Below, piece by piece: positions 44,895-55,645 of a stretch of DNA of 64,000 nt (within the stretch, counting starts at the first letter, position 1; each line of letters begins with the position of its first letter). Under the pieces are notes generated by a model. That model did not search any database. It was not told the DNA's origin and worked only from the letters and a program-made list of their open reading frames with translations. The DNA comes from Simmondsia chinensis. Taxonomy: Eukaryota; Streptophyta; Magnoliopsida; Caryophyllales; Simmondsiaceae. The translations under genes and the position numbers were made by a program. Location: positions 8,506,501-8,570,500 of the forward strand of contig JAGTTD010000008.1 in the NCBI GenBank assembly GCA_018398585.1, in the 5' to 3' direction.

Positions 44895-45765
44895 TTGCTA
44901 AATTTTGAAAGAAATAATGTCATAGTTAGATGCATGACTCGTATAGTTTACTTTACATCTTTTCAGTGTAATCATAACGACTACTGGTGTATTGCATTCC
45001 ATACTAAAAGATACCTCCTTACTGGACCGAATTACCCAAATTGGAAAATAGACCTAGATATTGTGCTAATCTGCAAGGGACATAAGTTTGTGTTAACTGT
45101 ACCCTGTCCTCCTATGCTTGTTAATAATGTCGCTGTCAAGGAATGTTATGAACACTGAATTAAGTCCAATGATCTAACCAAATGTTACATGTTAGCTTCT
45201 GCGTCTAACATTCTCAAGCATCAGATGCTTAAGATGAAGATGGCTACACAAATTAAAGAACATCTTAAGAAGATGTTCAGTGAGCAAGATAGAGCAGCAG
45301 GACCAAACCTTATGAGAAAGCTCATGTTTATGAAAATGCCTTAAGGAAGTTCAGTTTAGGAACATGTTTTAAAAATGACGGCTTATTTAAATGAACTAAA
45401 ATTCCCTGGAGCTAAGATTGATAGTCAATCTCAGCAAAACATGATACTTGGCTTCTTCGCAAAGTCCTTCATTCACTTCAGGCTAAACTATACAATAAAT
45501 AATAAGGATTATTCATTTCCTGAACTGATTAAGGAGCTGCAAGTAGTTGAGAGGGTGGTGAGGGCTAAGGGGATTGTCCACTTAACACAAATACCCTGGA
45601 CGGGGAACAGGAAACCATATAAGAGAAAGTATGCGAAGAAGAAGAACAAGGGCAAAGCTACTAATGTTGCAGCTAAGCCAATGAAAAAGAAGTCATTAGT
45701 AGGGGAAAGTGTTCCTCTTGTGGAAAGGATGGCCACTGGAACAGGAACTGCCCTGAATACTTAGC
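44895..45765 (+). pseudogene. Copia C gag
   Basis: LLTGPNYPNWKIDLDIVLIC and GHKFVLTVPCPP, then (after a stop) CYMLASASNILKHQ, EHLKKMFSEQDRA, and in another frame MTAYLNELKFPGAKIDSQSQ and IKELQVVERVV are UBN2-type copia gag motifs. A Lys/Arg-rich segment (45600-45690) follows, then in a shifted frame KCSSCGKDGHWNRNC-like remains of the zinc knuckle near 45710-45755. Stops near 45158 and 45340 break it. Confidence 0.8.
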
Positions 45766-45829
45766 AGGTCTTCCTGTTAAGACAAAGAAAACATGTGGAC
45801 AAGGTATGGAGATATCTTATCTGATTAAG

Positions 45830-46165
45830 TTATGTGTAGTTGAGAGTCCACTAGGTTCCTAGTGCGTGGACTCAGGTTCAACAGACCATATCTGCAATAT
45901 GTTGCAGGGACTTAGGCTGACCAGAAAGCTGCATGATGGAGAGCTGCACCTGACCGGAGGAGACGGGAGGCGCGTTTCAGTCCTAGGAGTTAGTTTTTAC
46001 AAGTAGAGTTTTAATTTTAAAGAACTATCTTTATGTAACTGCGTTACGCAAAAATTTGATTTCTATATCACGATTAGTCAATGATGGATATTTAGTTAGT
46101 TTTGGAACTGATTTTGCCGTTACGCATAATAAATTGTTATTTGCAAAGGTACTATTGTTGATGGT
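45830..46165 (+). pseudogene. Copia C protease
   Basis: CVDSGSTDHICN near 45862 keeps the catalytic DSG motif. LTGGDGRRVSVLGV-type sequence follows. Stops (for example just before CVDSG, and near 46003) interrupt it. It lies between gag and integrase as expected. Confidence 0.75.
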
Positions 46166-47110
46166 TTGTTTATTTTGATGCCTAATCAAAACTCTATTGA
46201 TTGTACGTTCAAATCAAACTCTATTGATTGCACGTTCGAATCTAACACTAGTAGACTAAGTGTACCTCTTAAAAGGAATTTCATTAAATCTAATAAAATT
46301 CCTTTAATAGATAATGCCTTCAAATGGCACCAACGCCTCAATCATATTAAATCTAATAGCTTCCAAAGACTAGTGAATGAAGAATTAATTAAGTCTTTGG
46401 ACTTGAAATCCTTACCAGTTTGCGAATCATGCATAGAAGGAAAGATGACTAAGTCTGTCTTTAACAGTAAAAGCAATAAAGTTGGTGACTTGCTTAACCT
46501 GGTTCACACAGACGTATGTGGACCAATGAATATTTAGGCGAGAGGAGGGTAGGAGTATTTCATCACCTTTACTGATGATTAGTCTAGGTATGGTTATATT
46601 TACTTGATGAGACAGAAGTCTGACTCTTTTGAAAAGTTCAAGGAGTTTAAGGCTCAAGTCGAGAATCGGACGGGTGAACATATCAAATCACTTCGATCGG
46701 ATTGAGGTGGTGAGTACCTTTCAGTAGAGTTTCTTGATTTCCTAACTCCAAGTGGGATTAGATCCTAGCTTTCTTTGAGTGCACCACAGCAGAACGCCAT
46801 TGTAAAAAGGAGAAATAGAACGCTATTTGGTAAGGTCCATAATGAGTCATGCTAATTTACCAATCTCCTTTTGAGGTTATGCCTTGGAAACAACAGCTTA
46901 TGTTCCTAATTTGGTTCCTATCTGAGCGCAAGGCTAGTATAGGATATCTTTGTATTTGCGGATGTCCAGCATATGTGTTGAAAAAGAACCCAAACAAGTT
47001 GGAGTCTAGAACAGAAGTGTATGTACGTTTGTAAGCTACCCTAAAGGTACAAAAGGTGGTCTTTTCTATAGTCCTTCAGACCAAGAGGTGTTTGTTAGCA
47101 CAAATGCCAG
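46166..47110 (+). pseudogene. Copia C integrase
   Basis: FKWHQRLNHIKSNSF and CESCIEGKMTKSVF form the HHCC domain; LLNLVHTDVCGPMNI holds the first catalytic Asp; SLRSD then a stop replaces SLRSDRGGEY; APQQNAIVKRRNRT has Lys for the Glu. At least five in-frame stops lie between 46535 and 46850. A later frame (46849-47034) gives CGCPAYVLKKNPNKLESRTE. Confidence 0.82.
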
Positions 47111-47533
47111 ATTTTTGGAGGGGGGTTTTCTGATGGACTACAAAAGTAAAAGTCAAATAGTGTTGGAGGAATTAATTGAGAATGATGCTACTTCTAAATA
47201 GTTTGATATGTCTTAAGACCAAGTAGGTATATTGGATACACCTATTGTTCATTCTGAGACGATTCTTAGTACATGGGAGCCTCGACGAAGTGCGAGAATT
47301 GTCAAACAACTTGACAAATACATGTCTAGTGCCTTAATGGTTGAATCAGATGATGTACCTGATCCTCTTACTTATGGTGAGACGCTTGAAGACGTCAATG
47401 GCTCTTAGTAATGAGAGATGAGATATCTATGTATTCTAATCAAGTCTAGGATCTTGTAAAGGCGCCACCTGGCATTAAACCCATTGGCTGTAAATGGGTC
47501 TAGAAGAGGAAGGGAGGAGTGGACGAGAAGGTA
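47111..47533 (+). pseudogene. Copia C RT, part before the insertion
   Basis: The linker after integrase and the RT start (VKAPPGIKPIGCKWV, then a stop, KRKGGVDEKVE) end exactly at GAGAC, the duplicated target of the small copia. The frame resumes at 49646 with TFKARLVAK. Confidence 0.82.
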
Positions 47534-47538
47534 GAGAC

Positions 47539-47684
47539 TATAAAATAATGAGGATCCCTACCAACTGAAGGTGCCCTCTCATATATTTATAATAGATAAA
47601 TACATTGTTATCTCAATACAAGTCTTAAGCCCATTGGACATATATATACATATTATCTAGACCACCTATACATATATTCTAATA
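47539..47684 (-). repeat. 3' LTR of small copia D
   Basis: It matches 49504-49645 (ATAATGAGG, CCTACCAACTGAAGG, AAGCCCATTGG, ACCACCTATACATATATTCT). The outer dinucleotide is TA instead of TG. A PPT (minus-strand GTGGGGGGAG) adjoins at 47685. Confidence 0.88.
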
Positions 47685-47900
47685 CTCCCCCCACATCTGA
47701 ATGAATGATATCAAAAGGCTTAGAAGTACTTGACACTGACTTCTGAAAAGGTAAACGACTATGCTTTCCTAATTGACAAGCATGACAAAGACTAACCTCA
47801 GAAGTAAAACTAGGACAGGAAATAAATTTGTATTTAATTAAAGATGACAAAATTGGTTGTCCGGGATGACCAAGATGGCAATGCCAAAGGATTGATGCGG
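47685..47900 (-). pseudogene. Integrase N-terminal fragment of small copia D
   Basis: HLGHPGQPILSSLIKYKF and CHACQLGKHSRLPFQKS, then PFDIIHSDV with the first catalytic Asp, after which the sequence changes to the PPT and LTR. The break is the internal deletion point. Confidence 0.85.
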
Positions 47901-48050
47901 CTTTGGAAGCAACATATGAATCATGTGTGGAAGATGACCTAGGAATGGAGAAAAGAGGTCCACTACTAACACATTAGATTATGGTGGACGTCATCTTAGG
48001 ATTCTTATTAGAAAAACCAATCGAGTAAAATTTAAAAGACAATTATTGTC

Positions 48051-48280
48051 TCAACAAAATTGATGAACAGATAGTAAATTTGTGGAAAGATCAAGAACAT
48101 AGAGGACATTATGTAAATTGAAATGACCACCAAGAGTGGTGAGGTAACCAGAACCAATCTCAACGATTGGTAAAAAAGCGCCATTACCGACCAAAATTGT
48201 ATTAGGATCGTGATAAGGAGTAAAAGATGTGAAAAGACTTGGGTTATTAGTTATATGAGATAATGCACCACTATCCATTA
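48051..48280 (-). pseudogene. Protease fragment of small copia D
   Basis: MDSGALSHITNNPSLFTSF keeps the DSGA catalytic motif; ILVGNGAFLPIVEIGSG and LHNVLYVLDLSTNLLSVHQF are the usual following strands. The fragment is open over 75 codons. Confidence 0.85.
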
Positions 48281-48542
48281 TCAGGGGGAATCAAATGTAG
48301 GAGTGGAATAGGCAGTAAAGGAATGAGGCATAGGTTGAGAAAACGCAAATCGTGAATAGAAGCTAGTTAGCATAATTATTATTCGCATGATGACGTGCAC
48401 CAAAGTATGATGGCCAAGGTTGTAGAGTAGGATGAAACACCGGAGCAGTAGGCCACGATCCTTGACAATTACTTCCTAAAGTATTCTGATATCTCCAATT
48501 TACATAAACACTAGGAATTGACACAGGCGTGCCAGTGGGTGG

Positions 48543-48738
48543 TGTTAAATTTCACCGGGCCTTTAGGCCCAACCCACGGAATTGGAACACGTGAGATCCA
48601 CATATAAGCCCAAGTGGGGTTCCATCCTAAAACCAATTGGCTATAGGTGGAGTAAACCACTAGGCTTATAAGGTGATCTCTTCTTTCTCTCAACTCCGAT
48701 GTGGGATTTCACAAGACTTACATGTGGAGTCTTCAACA
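48543..48738 (-). repeat. TRIM terminal repeat, left (196 bp)
   Basis: It runs from TGTTAAATTTCACC to GTCTTCAACA; it contains CAACTCCGATGTGGGATTTC, a motif common in plant TRIMs. Confidence 0.9.
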
Positions 48739-48906
48739 CTCCCCTCACATGTGAGTCTGTGACAAACGTACCCCTCACCTTCTCCGATCCAATTGGATCC
48801 AACATACTAGAGAGGCCCGTGGCGCACCAAACACAAATGCACCTCCTCTTCATGAGGACAAGGTGCGACAAACACGAGATCGGATCAACAACCCGCTCTG
48901 ATACCA

Positions 48907-49104
48907 TGTTAAATTTCACCGGGCCTTTTTAGGCCCGACCCACAAAGTTGGAGCATACAAGATCCACATATAAGCCCAAGTGAGGTTCCATCCTAAAACC
49001 AATTGGCAATAGGTGGAGTAACCCACCAGACTAATAAGGTGATCTCTTCTTTCTCTCAACTCCGATGTGGGATTCCACAAGACTCACATTTGGAGTCTTC
49101 AATA
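48907..49104 (-). repeat. TRIM terminal repeat, right (198 bp)
   Basis: It matches the left repeat with few changes (TTTTTAGGCCCGACC for TTTAGGCCCAACC; final CAATA for CAACA). Confidence 0.9.
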
Positions 49105-49503
49105 GGTGGGGTTATCATCGACATGGGCTAAAATTTCAGAGAATGGAGATGGAATAAAACCCGATTTAATTTAAGTAAATCTGCTCAAAGACCTTCAGTA
49201 AGCAGAAATTGAATTCAACGAATTGATGGGTGTTGGATTTTTGTTCGAAAATCAATGAAAGAGGAAATTGATTGAGATCTAAAGAAAAAAGAAATTTGAT
49301 TTGCTATTGTTACTAAATTTGCACAAGTGAGACGATGATTGACATTTAAAATTGAGGTTGGGGTATGGCTGCCCAATGGTGACTACCGGAGATGGGCCAT
49401 TGGTGGTGACTAGCGACAGGTACAGAATAGTGTTAGGGTGTGGCTAGGGTTTGCCTTTGTTTGGAAGAGAGAAAATACGAGGGTCAATTTAGCTCTGATA
49501 CCA

Positions 49504-49645
49504 TGTAAAATAATGAGGAGCCCTACCAACTGAAGGCACCCTCTTGTATATTTATAATAGATCAATACAGTGTTATCTCAATAAAAGTCTAAGCCCATTG
49601 GGCATATATACATATATCAGGACCACCTATACATATATTCTAATA
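49504..49645 (-). repeat. 5' LTR of small copia D
   Basis: TGTAAAATAATGAGG to TATTCTAATA; the minus-strand primer site (CATGGTATCAGAGCTAAATT) lies just to its left at about 49487-49506. Confidence 0.88.
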
Positions 49646-50300
49646 GAGACCTTCAAGGCAAGACTGGTTGCTAAGTGTTATACCCGAAAAGAAAGGTGTC
49701 GATTATGACGAGACCTTCTCGCCAGTAGCCATGTTAAAGTCCATTTGGATACTCTTATAGATTGCAGCTCATTTTGATTATGAGATATTGGAAATGAATG
49801 TCAAGACAGCCTTTTTGAACGGCAGTCTTGATGAAGACATCTATATGGTGCAACCAAACGAGTTCATTAGTAAAAGGAGCATATGGTATGCAAACTAAAA
49901 AGGTCAATTTATGGACTTAAATAAGCATCTAGCTCATAAGTTAAGAGATTCAATAAAGCGATTAAGTCCTACGGTTTTGTTCAATTAGTTGATGAACCTT
50001 GTGTGTATAAACACAACATAGAGAAAGTAGTGACTTTCTTAGTATTACATGTGGATGATCCTACTCATTGGGAATGATGTGGGAGTTTTATTAGCTGTTA
50101 AGATTCAGTAGTCAAATCAGCTCGATATGAAGGACCTAAGAGAAGCCATCTATATTCTTGGGATTAAGCTTCTGTGAGATCTTAAGAATAGAATCATGGT
50201 TTGTCTCACACTATCTACATAGGCAAGGTGTTGTCCAAGTCTAACATGACGAACTCCATGAAGGGTTTATTGCCCTTCAAGCATGGAGTGCTTCTTCCTT
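49646..50300 (+). pseudogene. Copia C RT, part after the insertion
   Basis: TFKARLVAKCYTRKE, then in other frames ETFSPVAMLKSI, MNVKTAFLNGSLDEDIYMVQ and a damaged VDDP (from LYVDDILLIGND). The Asp of the usual MDVKTAFLNG is Asn. Several stops and shifts are visible between 49700 and 50200. Confidence 0.8.
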
Positions 50301-50992
50301 TAGAACAATGTCCTAGGACATCTCAAGAGAAAGAATATATGAGGAATATTACATATGCTTCAGTTGTGGGAAGCCTTATGTATGCTATGTTATGTACTAA
50401 ATCTGATATCTGTTTTATTGTTGGTATGGTGAGTAGATATCAGTTTAATCCCGGTATAATGCATTGGACAAAAATAAAGTATATTCTAAAGTACTTAAGA
50501 AGGTCTAGAGATTATATGTTAGTTTTTCATGGTGACGAGCTGATTCCAGTGGGCTATTCTAACTCAAATTTTCAATCAGATATAGATGCTAGACGTTCGA
50601 TGTCTAGCTATGTCTTTACACTTGGTGGTGGAGCCATAAATTGGAGGAGTATTAAGCAATCTTGTATTGTTAACTCCACCGTGGATGCTGAGTATGTGGC
50701 GGCTTCAAAAGCTACCAAGGAGGCTTGTTAGCTAAGGAAGTTCCTTATGGATCTTGAGGTAATTAAGGAGGGGCTTATACCTGTTGCCATTTATTGTGAC
50801 AACTTGAGTGCGGTAGTTAAGAAACCCATGAAGCATAATCGCTCCAAACATACCGAAAAAAAGTATCACCTCATTCGGGACTATGTGGAGAAAGAGGAGA
50901 TTGCAATTCTGAAGATTGATACCTTAAGCAACTTGGCAAATCCTTTTAACGAAAACTTTGACTCAAAAGCCATTCGAGTCTCATTTAGATAG
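50301..50992 (+). pseudogene. Copia C RNase H region
   Basis: YASVVGSLMYAMLCTKSDIC, LKYLRRSRDYMLVF, GYSNSNFQSD, SMSSYVFTLGGGAINWRSIK, STVDAEYVAASKA, a stop at 50729-50731, then IYCDNLSAVV and EEIAILKIDTL. The first catalytic Asp (usually GYTDSDF) is Asn in GYSNSNF. Apart from the stop the frame is open to 50992. The PPT (TAAAGTGGAAGAT) and LTR follow at 51037. Confidence 0.87.
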
Positions 50993-51036
50993 GATGGGAA
51001 TGCATTGTACGGCAAATTGAGTCTAAAGTGGAAGAT

Positions 51037-52594
51037 TGTTAGAGCTAGTATCCTAGGAAACCCAATTTATATAACATTTTTATTAGTGAATAAAAGTTAT
51101 TTGTTATCGTCTATCTAATTTACAAGTCTTTAAGCATGTAGTGTTAGTTTCTTTCAAAGCACGTACATTGAGATGGACAAAGTTTGACATTTGGAATATC
51201 TGTTTTTAGAGGATAATGAGATTAAACCACAAATAAACTAAATAACATATAAGAATATTATTTAATAATTGGTTCGTAGTCAGTGATGAGTCTGGACTAC
51301 TTGTCTGCCAAGACTATAACATGACATTTACATAACTTGTCTTAGTTATGTGTATACTAATCCAGAATGTTATGTTGTTGTATTACAATGAGATTGTTAT
51401 ACTGAACAGGACCACTTGATTTGAACGTTTCCATACTATTATCAGAAGTGGGCGATACTATTAATCGAAAAGGATAACATTATTACGTCTAACTAGGATC
51501 TTATGTTCGTTAGGCAATTGCATAAAGTGTGGAAGGAACGAATATTTTACTAGGAAACTACCATGTAAAATATCCCCTTAGTTGATTCACAAGTACTCAA
51601 ATTGATTCCAGAGGCTTTGGCCAGAGCATTCCTTATGTTGAACATTTGAAATTAATACAGAAGTATTTTTCTGTATGAGTGAATTATTCAAAAAGAGCGA
51701 GTTGGGAACTAAGAAGGAAAGGGGAAAAAGAATGACAATAGTAATTTAAATTATTTTTCTCATGCACATTTATTAAATAGGTCAATCGTGAGTAAACTAT
51801 TACAGAGAAATTTTACAAGTAAATATATTTATTTTTATAGTGCAGTAAAACTTATTTAGTATAATAAAGTTTTACTAAATGGTAGTCAATTATTATCATT
51901 AGGTAGCAATCAAATTTGACCCAATTGGAGTTAGGAATAAATTATCTCCGAGGTCCCTGCACAACCCTCTAAATTATACACGTAAAGAAATCAAGAAAAT
52001 TCATGGGATAAATCATTTTATCAATTGAATAAATTATTTTTTATTAAACCCAAAACAAAAAAAGAGGAAAACCACAACTATTTTGTATTTTTTAGGGTAT
52101 TGTATCCTAACTAAAATACAAGTTTACCTTTTATTTTATATTTCAAATAGAATTAGTAAGGTTTTAAGACTTCTATAGATAGGGGTGTCTGGCTCATTCG
52201 GGTTTAATTTAATTCACTCGTTTTTCTCTCAATTAATTAGAGAATTAAAGAGGAAAAAACTTTCTTACCAATTAATTTTTAAAAACGTCTTAAGAATTGC
52301 TTGATTTCACGATGCCCACTCATTCGGTGCTAAAAGAGGAATTGCAGAGATCTCGAAGGTATCATTGGAGCATCTTTACACTTGCGGTCTACAACGAGGT
52401 ATGGGATTTCTGAACTTATACTTTTAAATTCGTATCTATTTGTTTTTCATGGGTATATCATCTATGTGATGCATTCTTATTTCTAATTAAAGACTTGTAT
52501 ATATTTAAAATTGGAAATTTTAAACTAGGATTCCACTATGCCAGATACAATCATTCTATGTAATTTTGGTTTACAAAAGTAAAATTGCCCACCC
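51037..52594 (+). repeat. 3' LTR of copia C (1558 bp)
   Basis: It starts TGTTAGAGCTAGTATCC after the purine tract and aligns with 41932-43757. The end (AAAATTGCCCACCCA) is set by comparison with the other LTR. Confidence 0.85.
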
Positions 52595-54793
52595 AAGGGT
52601 AACCTCGAACTCAGATGAATCAACCTCGAACATGGTCAAAATCAACCTCGAACTCGAATAGGATCAGTCTCGAGCAAACAGATACAATCACAGACTAGAG
52701 CAATATCAATCATGAATTCAAGCACCTTGAGTCAAGTATACTCCAGCAGCAAGAGTAATTAACCAGTACGAATAGACACCAGATATTGAGTCAAGAATCA
52801 AAACCAAAGATTAGTCGTTATATGCAGTTCACAACTACCTGAAGTAGTTTATACCCCTATACATGTAAAATGGGACCAACTTGGACTACGACTCCCGAGT
52901 TTAATACGGTCTCCACCATTAAAGTTTACTCATGATTGGAGTTCAAACGTCCCCAATATGTTCAACAATGGAAGGAGAACCTCAAGTAAAGAGCTATACA
53001 AAATGGATGAGAAGCAGCATGAGAGAAGTGGGGAGAATGATTTCTGTAATTTTTTCGACCTTCAGAAGTAGCCAATTTGTACCCCAGAGATCCTTCCCTG
53101 AGACAATTAAGAAAATGGGGAAAAATATGGCTTCATTGTTGAAGGAGAGGGAGAATATGACAAAGAGGACGGATATCGGGTTTGAAACAATGGACACAAT
53201 GGTTGTCTACACCACCAATCAGTCCAGAATGATATTGATCTCTTGTTTCCAATTTTCAATCTAATGCCCTTAAAAGTCCTTGTCAGCCAAGTTTCCTTTT
53301 TTTTTTTTTAAACTAAGCGAATGAATCCTCCTTTTTTCGAGAACACATGAAAATACTTAGCAGAAATTACATCCAACCGAAAGTGTCTAGATTTGTAAAT
53401 ATTCCCATCTAACTGATTTTATGCTTCTGAAGCCTAGCAAAACCGTATCTTTATACCCACAGATTCTGCTCCAAGAGAGCAAATTCACATCACTTGAGTT
53501 TACCCCATATTCCCATAATTTTCTCTCTTTCTCTTGTCATTTATCTGCATTTCTTTTCAGAAATCTCACACTTTTAGTGTGGATCAACATAAACTTTAAA
53601 CTGAAGCCAATGACAACAGTTCTACACGCATTAAACACAGAATTTGCTTTCTAAAGCTGAGAGCTTAGATGACACTTCAGTTTCTAAATTCCTAAAGATC
53701 AAGGCAGTTACTCTTGAAAACAGGGAACAACCAAAATATAAATTTACCCAACTTTCCTTGCTCTAAATTTGGTGCTTCTATAAACAGTAGATGAAAAGAA
53801 GAGTGACGATTTGTCAAATTAATCAATTTGGCAAAGTCTGACAATATGATTTAATCTAAGACAGACACTAACTTTAACTCCATGAAAGAAAGAGATTGTC
53901 GTCAACAAACAAGAGACACGACTTGATGAAAGCCTTAGGCACAAATCTTATTCCAGTGCCCTGTTTGCGTTCATCAAACACGCATTGAAAATTCCTCACC
54001 AGAACCATTGTAAAAACAACGAAGATATATATAGATCGAGAAATACCTTAGCAAAAACCTAGGAGCATACAAATTGGGCAAAGGGTGCCATCGATGAGTA
54101 CCCAGTAGGCAACAGATGAAAAGCATTCTTTTATCCAACCTATCTATTTACCGCAAAAAATCACTCTCAGCTCTATCGCATTCAGTTTTCATATCCACCA
54201 GTAAAGCAACTAGTCTACTCTTGCCAGCTTGTAGCTAAAACAACGTTAAACTTCCTGTGTTATAAGGATATTGATCTACTATCATCTAGACATAGTACTA
54301 TATCATAATGATTGATTAAATATAAACAAAAAGTATAGCATAATAATTGCATCATACAAATTTTACTGAGCTGTTGTTTTTGGTTTAGTGGTTGCTACAC
54401 AACCCCCAAATGTGAGGTCTTGATTCAAAACTCATCTTTCGCTTTCTTCTAATGTTAGTGTCCCTTATTAGGCCAATGTCCTACCTCCTTACCAATTAAA
54501 AAGATATACGTAGTTTACTCAAAATGATGATGTCAACTTAATATTAAAAATATGTGTTCTCTTACAATGCAATAAAAAATATTTAGAACCAAAACCAAAT
54601 TTTCACAATTCATATAATTACATTCTAATGCTCAACAAACACAACAAAAGGTTATTAGCTTATAAAGTTTATTATTTAATATTTCTGGTAATCTAATCAT
54701 ATTTTGCCAAATCATCAGTGCATAAGTGAGAAACATAAATTAAGTATACCCAATATTTTCCAATTTTTCAAAAATTATCAAATAGTTCTACTA
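52595..54793. other. Intergenic region, the longest tract without a recognised transposable element
   Basis: It opens with about three 22-bp units beginning AACCTCGAAC (52602-52665). A 110-codon plus frame at 52932-53264 and a 44-codon minus frame at 53874-54008 (starting MVLVRNFQCVFDERK) match nothing I recognise. If any unannotated host exon exists in the window it would be here, but splice and coding signals are not convincing. The rest is AT-rich. Confidence 0.3.
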
Positions 54794-55191
54794 GGACCGT
54801 AAATGAGCCACAAGCTGGCTCACCATAAAGCTCGGATCGCTTTGAACTCAAGCTAAGCCGAGCCAGCCGAGTCCGAGCTTAGCGAAGCTCGAGCTGGTAG
54901 GCTCGAAGACCTATACAACGCCTGAGCAAGCCTTTAATATAATATATTTGATTAAATATGCACAATGAAGCCAAATTTGAGCCTAAAGGAGCCGAGCCCG
55001 AGCTCAAATGAGCCCACATGGGCCTATATTGAGCATAAATGAGCCAAAAATACTACAAGCTTAATTCGAAGCTCATCGTACCCTCGAGCTTGAATTTTTC
55101 GAGCTCTGTGAGCTTCGGGCTAAGCTTAATGCAATCAAGCAGAGCCTTGAGCCTGGCAGTCTTGGGCTCGTCTCGGCTCAAATACACCCAT
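54794..55191. mobile_element. hAT-like repeat rich in GAGCTCGAGC and GAGCC motifs
   Basis: The left end AGGACCGTAAATGAGCCA and the reverse complement of the right end (ATGGGTGTATTTGAGCCGA) are similar inverted termini. The interior is dense in GAGCTC and AGCCGAGC. Similar composition is seen at 57706-58295. No 8-bp duplication was found. Confidence 0.45.
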
Positions 55192-55645
55192 AAGTTCAAC
55201 AATTTTTTTTTTGGCCCCTCAGCACAGGTAAACTACATGATACAACTAATACCAACGATATGAATCTCATTTACTACGTCGTTTTTTGAGATAAAGCATA
55301 AAGAGCATGTTAAGAAGCCTATTAAAAAATAGACCAGCTTAGTCTTTCACCACAAACAATCTTATAAAATTCCTTGAGTAATCACGCAAACATCACTCCC
55401 TGGGTGTACTAAATTACAACAACAATAGTTTAATGTCTCAAAAAAGAGTGTCCTACCAAGGCGGGGTTTGGGAGGGTAAGATGCAAGCAACCCTACTCCT
55501 ACAGGGTTTTACCCTGTAGAGAGGTTATGGGTCCAACTGTAAAAGAAACGCTACTCCGTTAAATGAAAACATACATGTCTAATACAAAAAAGCACTACTC
55601 AAGTCAAATAAGGCTAGTTTTGGACCTGACTTCGTAACTGCTTTC
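55192..55645. other. Spacer containing a SINE-like fragment
   Basis: No gene is seen. A SINE-like piece lies at 55415-55545. Copia RT homology begins near 55630. Confidence 0.4.
55415..55545 (-). mobile_element. SINE-like fragment (Au/TS type)
   Basis: Read on the minus strand it has ACCTCTCTACAGGGTAAAAC, a TACCCTCCCAAACCCCGCC block, CTTGGTAGGAC and ends ATTGTTGTTG, the order and TTG-repeat tail of plant Au/TS-type SINE 3' parts. The head with pol III boxes is not visible. Confidence 0.5.

Larger units (their letters stand above)
48543..49104 (-). mobile_element. TRIM retrotransposon inside small copia D
   Basis: The element is 562 bp, flanked by GGTGG at 48538-48542 and 49105-49109. Terminal repeats are 48543-48738 and 48907-49104 (both from TGTTAAATTTCACCGGGCC to GTCTTCAACA or GTCTTCAATA). 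On the minus strand TGGTATCAGAGCGGG (primer site, 48890-48906) adjoins the right repeat and GTGAGGGGAG (PPT, near 48739-48750) adjoins the left one. It has no coding capacity. Confidence 0.92.
47539..49645 (-). mobile_element. Small internally deleted copia (D) in the RT gene of copia C
   Basis: The element is 2107 bp, flanked by GAGAC at 47534-47538 and 49646-49650, with LTRs of only 146 and 142 bp. The minus-strand interior has a leader, a protease fragment and the beginning of integrase, then jumps to the polypurine tract; integrase core, RT and RNase H are missing. It therefore depended on another element. It contains a TRIM (48543-49104). Confidence 0.88.
41932..52594 (+). mobile_element. 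Ty1-copia retrotransposon C, plus strand, with nested insertions
   Basis: LTRs at 41932-43757 and 51037-52594 flank a primer site, gag, protease, integrase, RT and RNase H in copia order, and a polypurine tract. The tract 47539-49645 is a later insertion in RT. All genes have several stops. No clean target duplication was found; the outer ends have decayed (GG for TG on the left). Confidence 0.87.

Noticed and set aside
48511..48932. Protein frames over the TRIM
   Set aside because: Both strands are open by chance across the TRIM terminal repeats and primer-site region, which do not code for protein.
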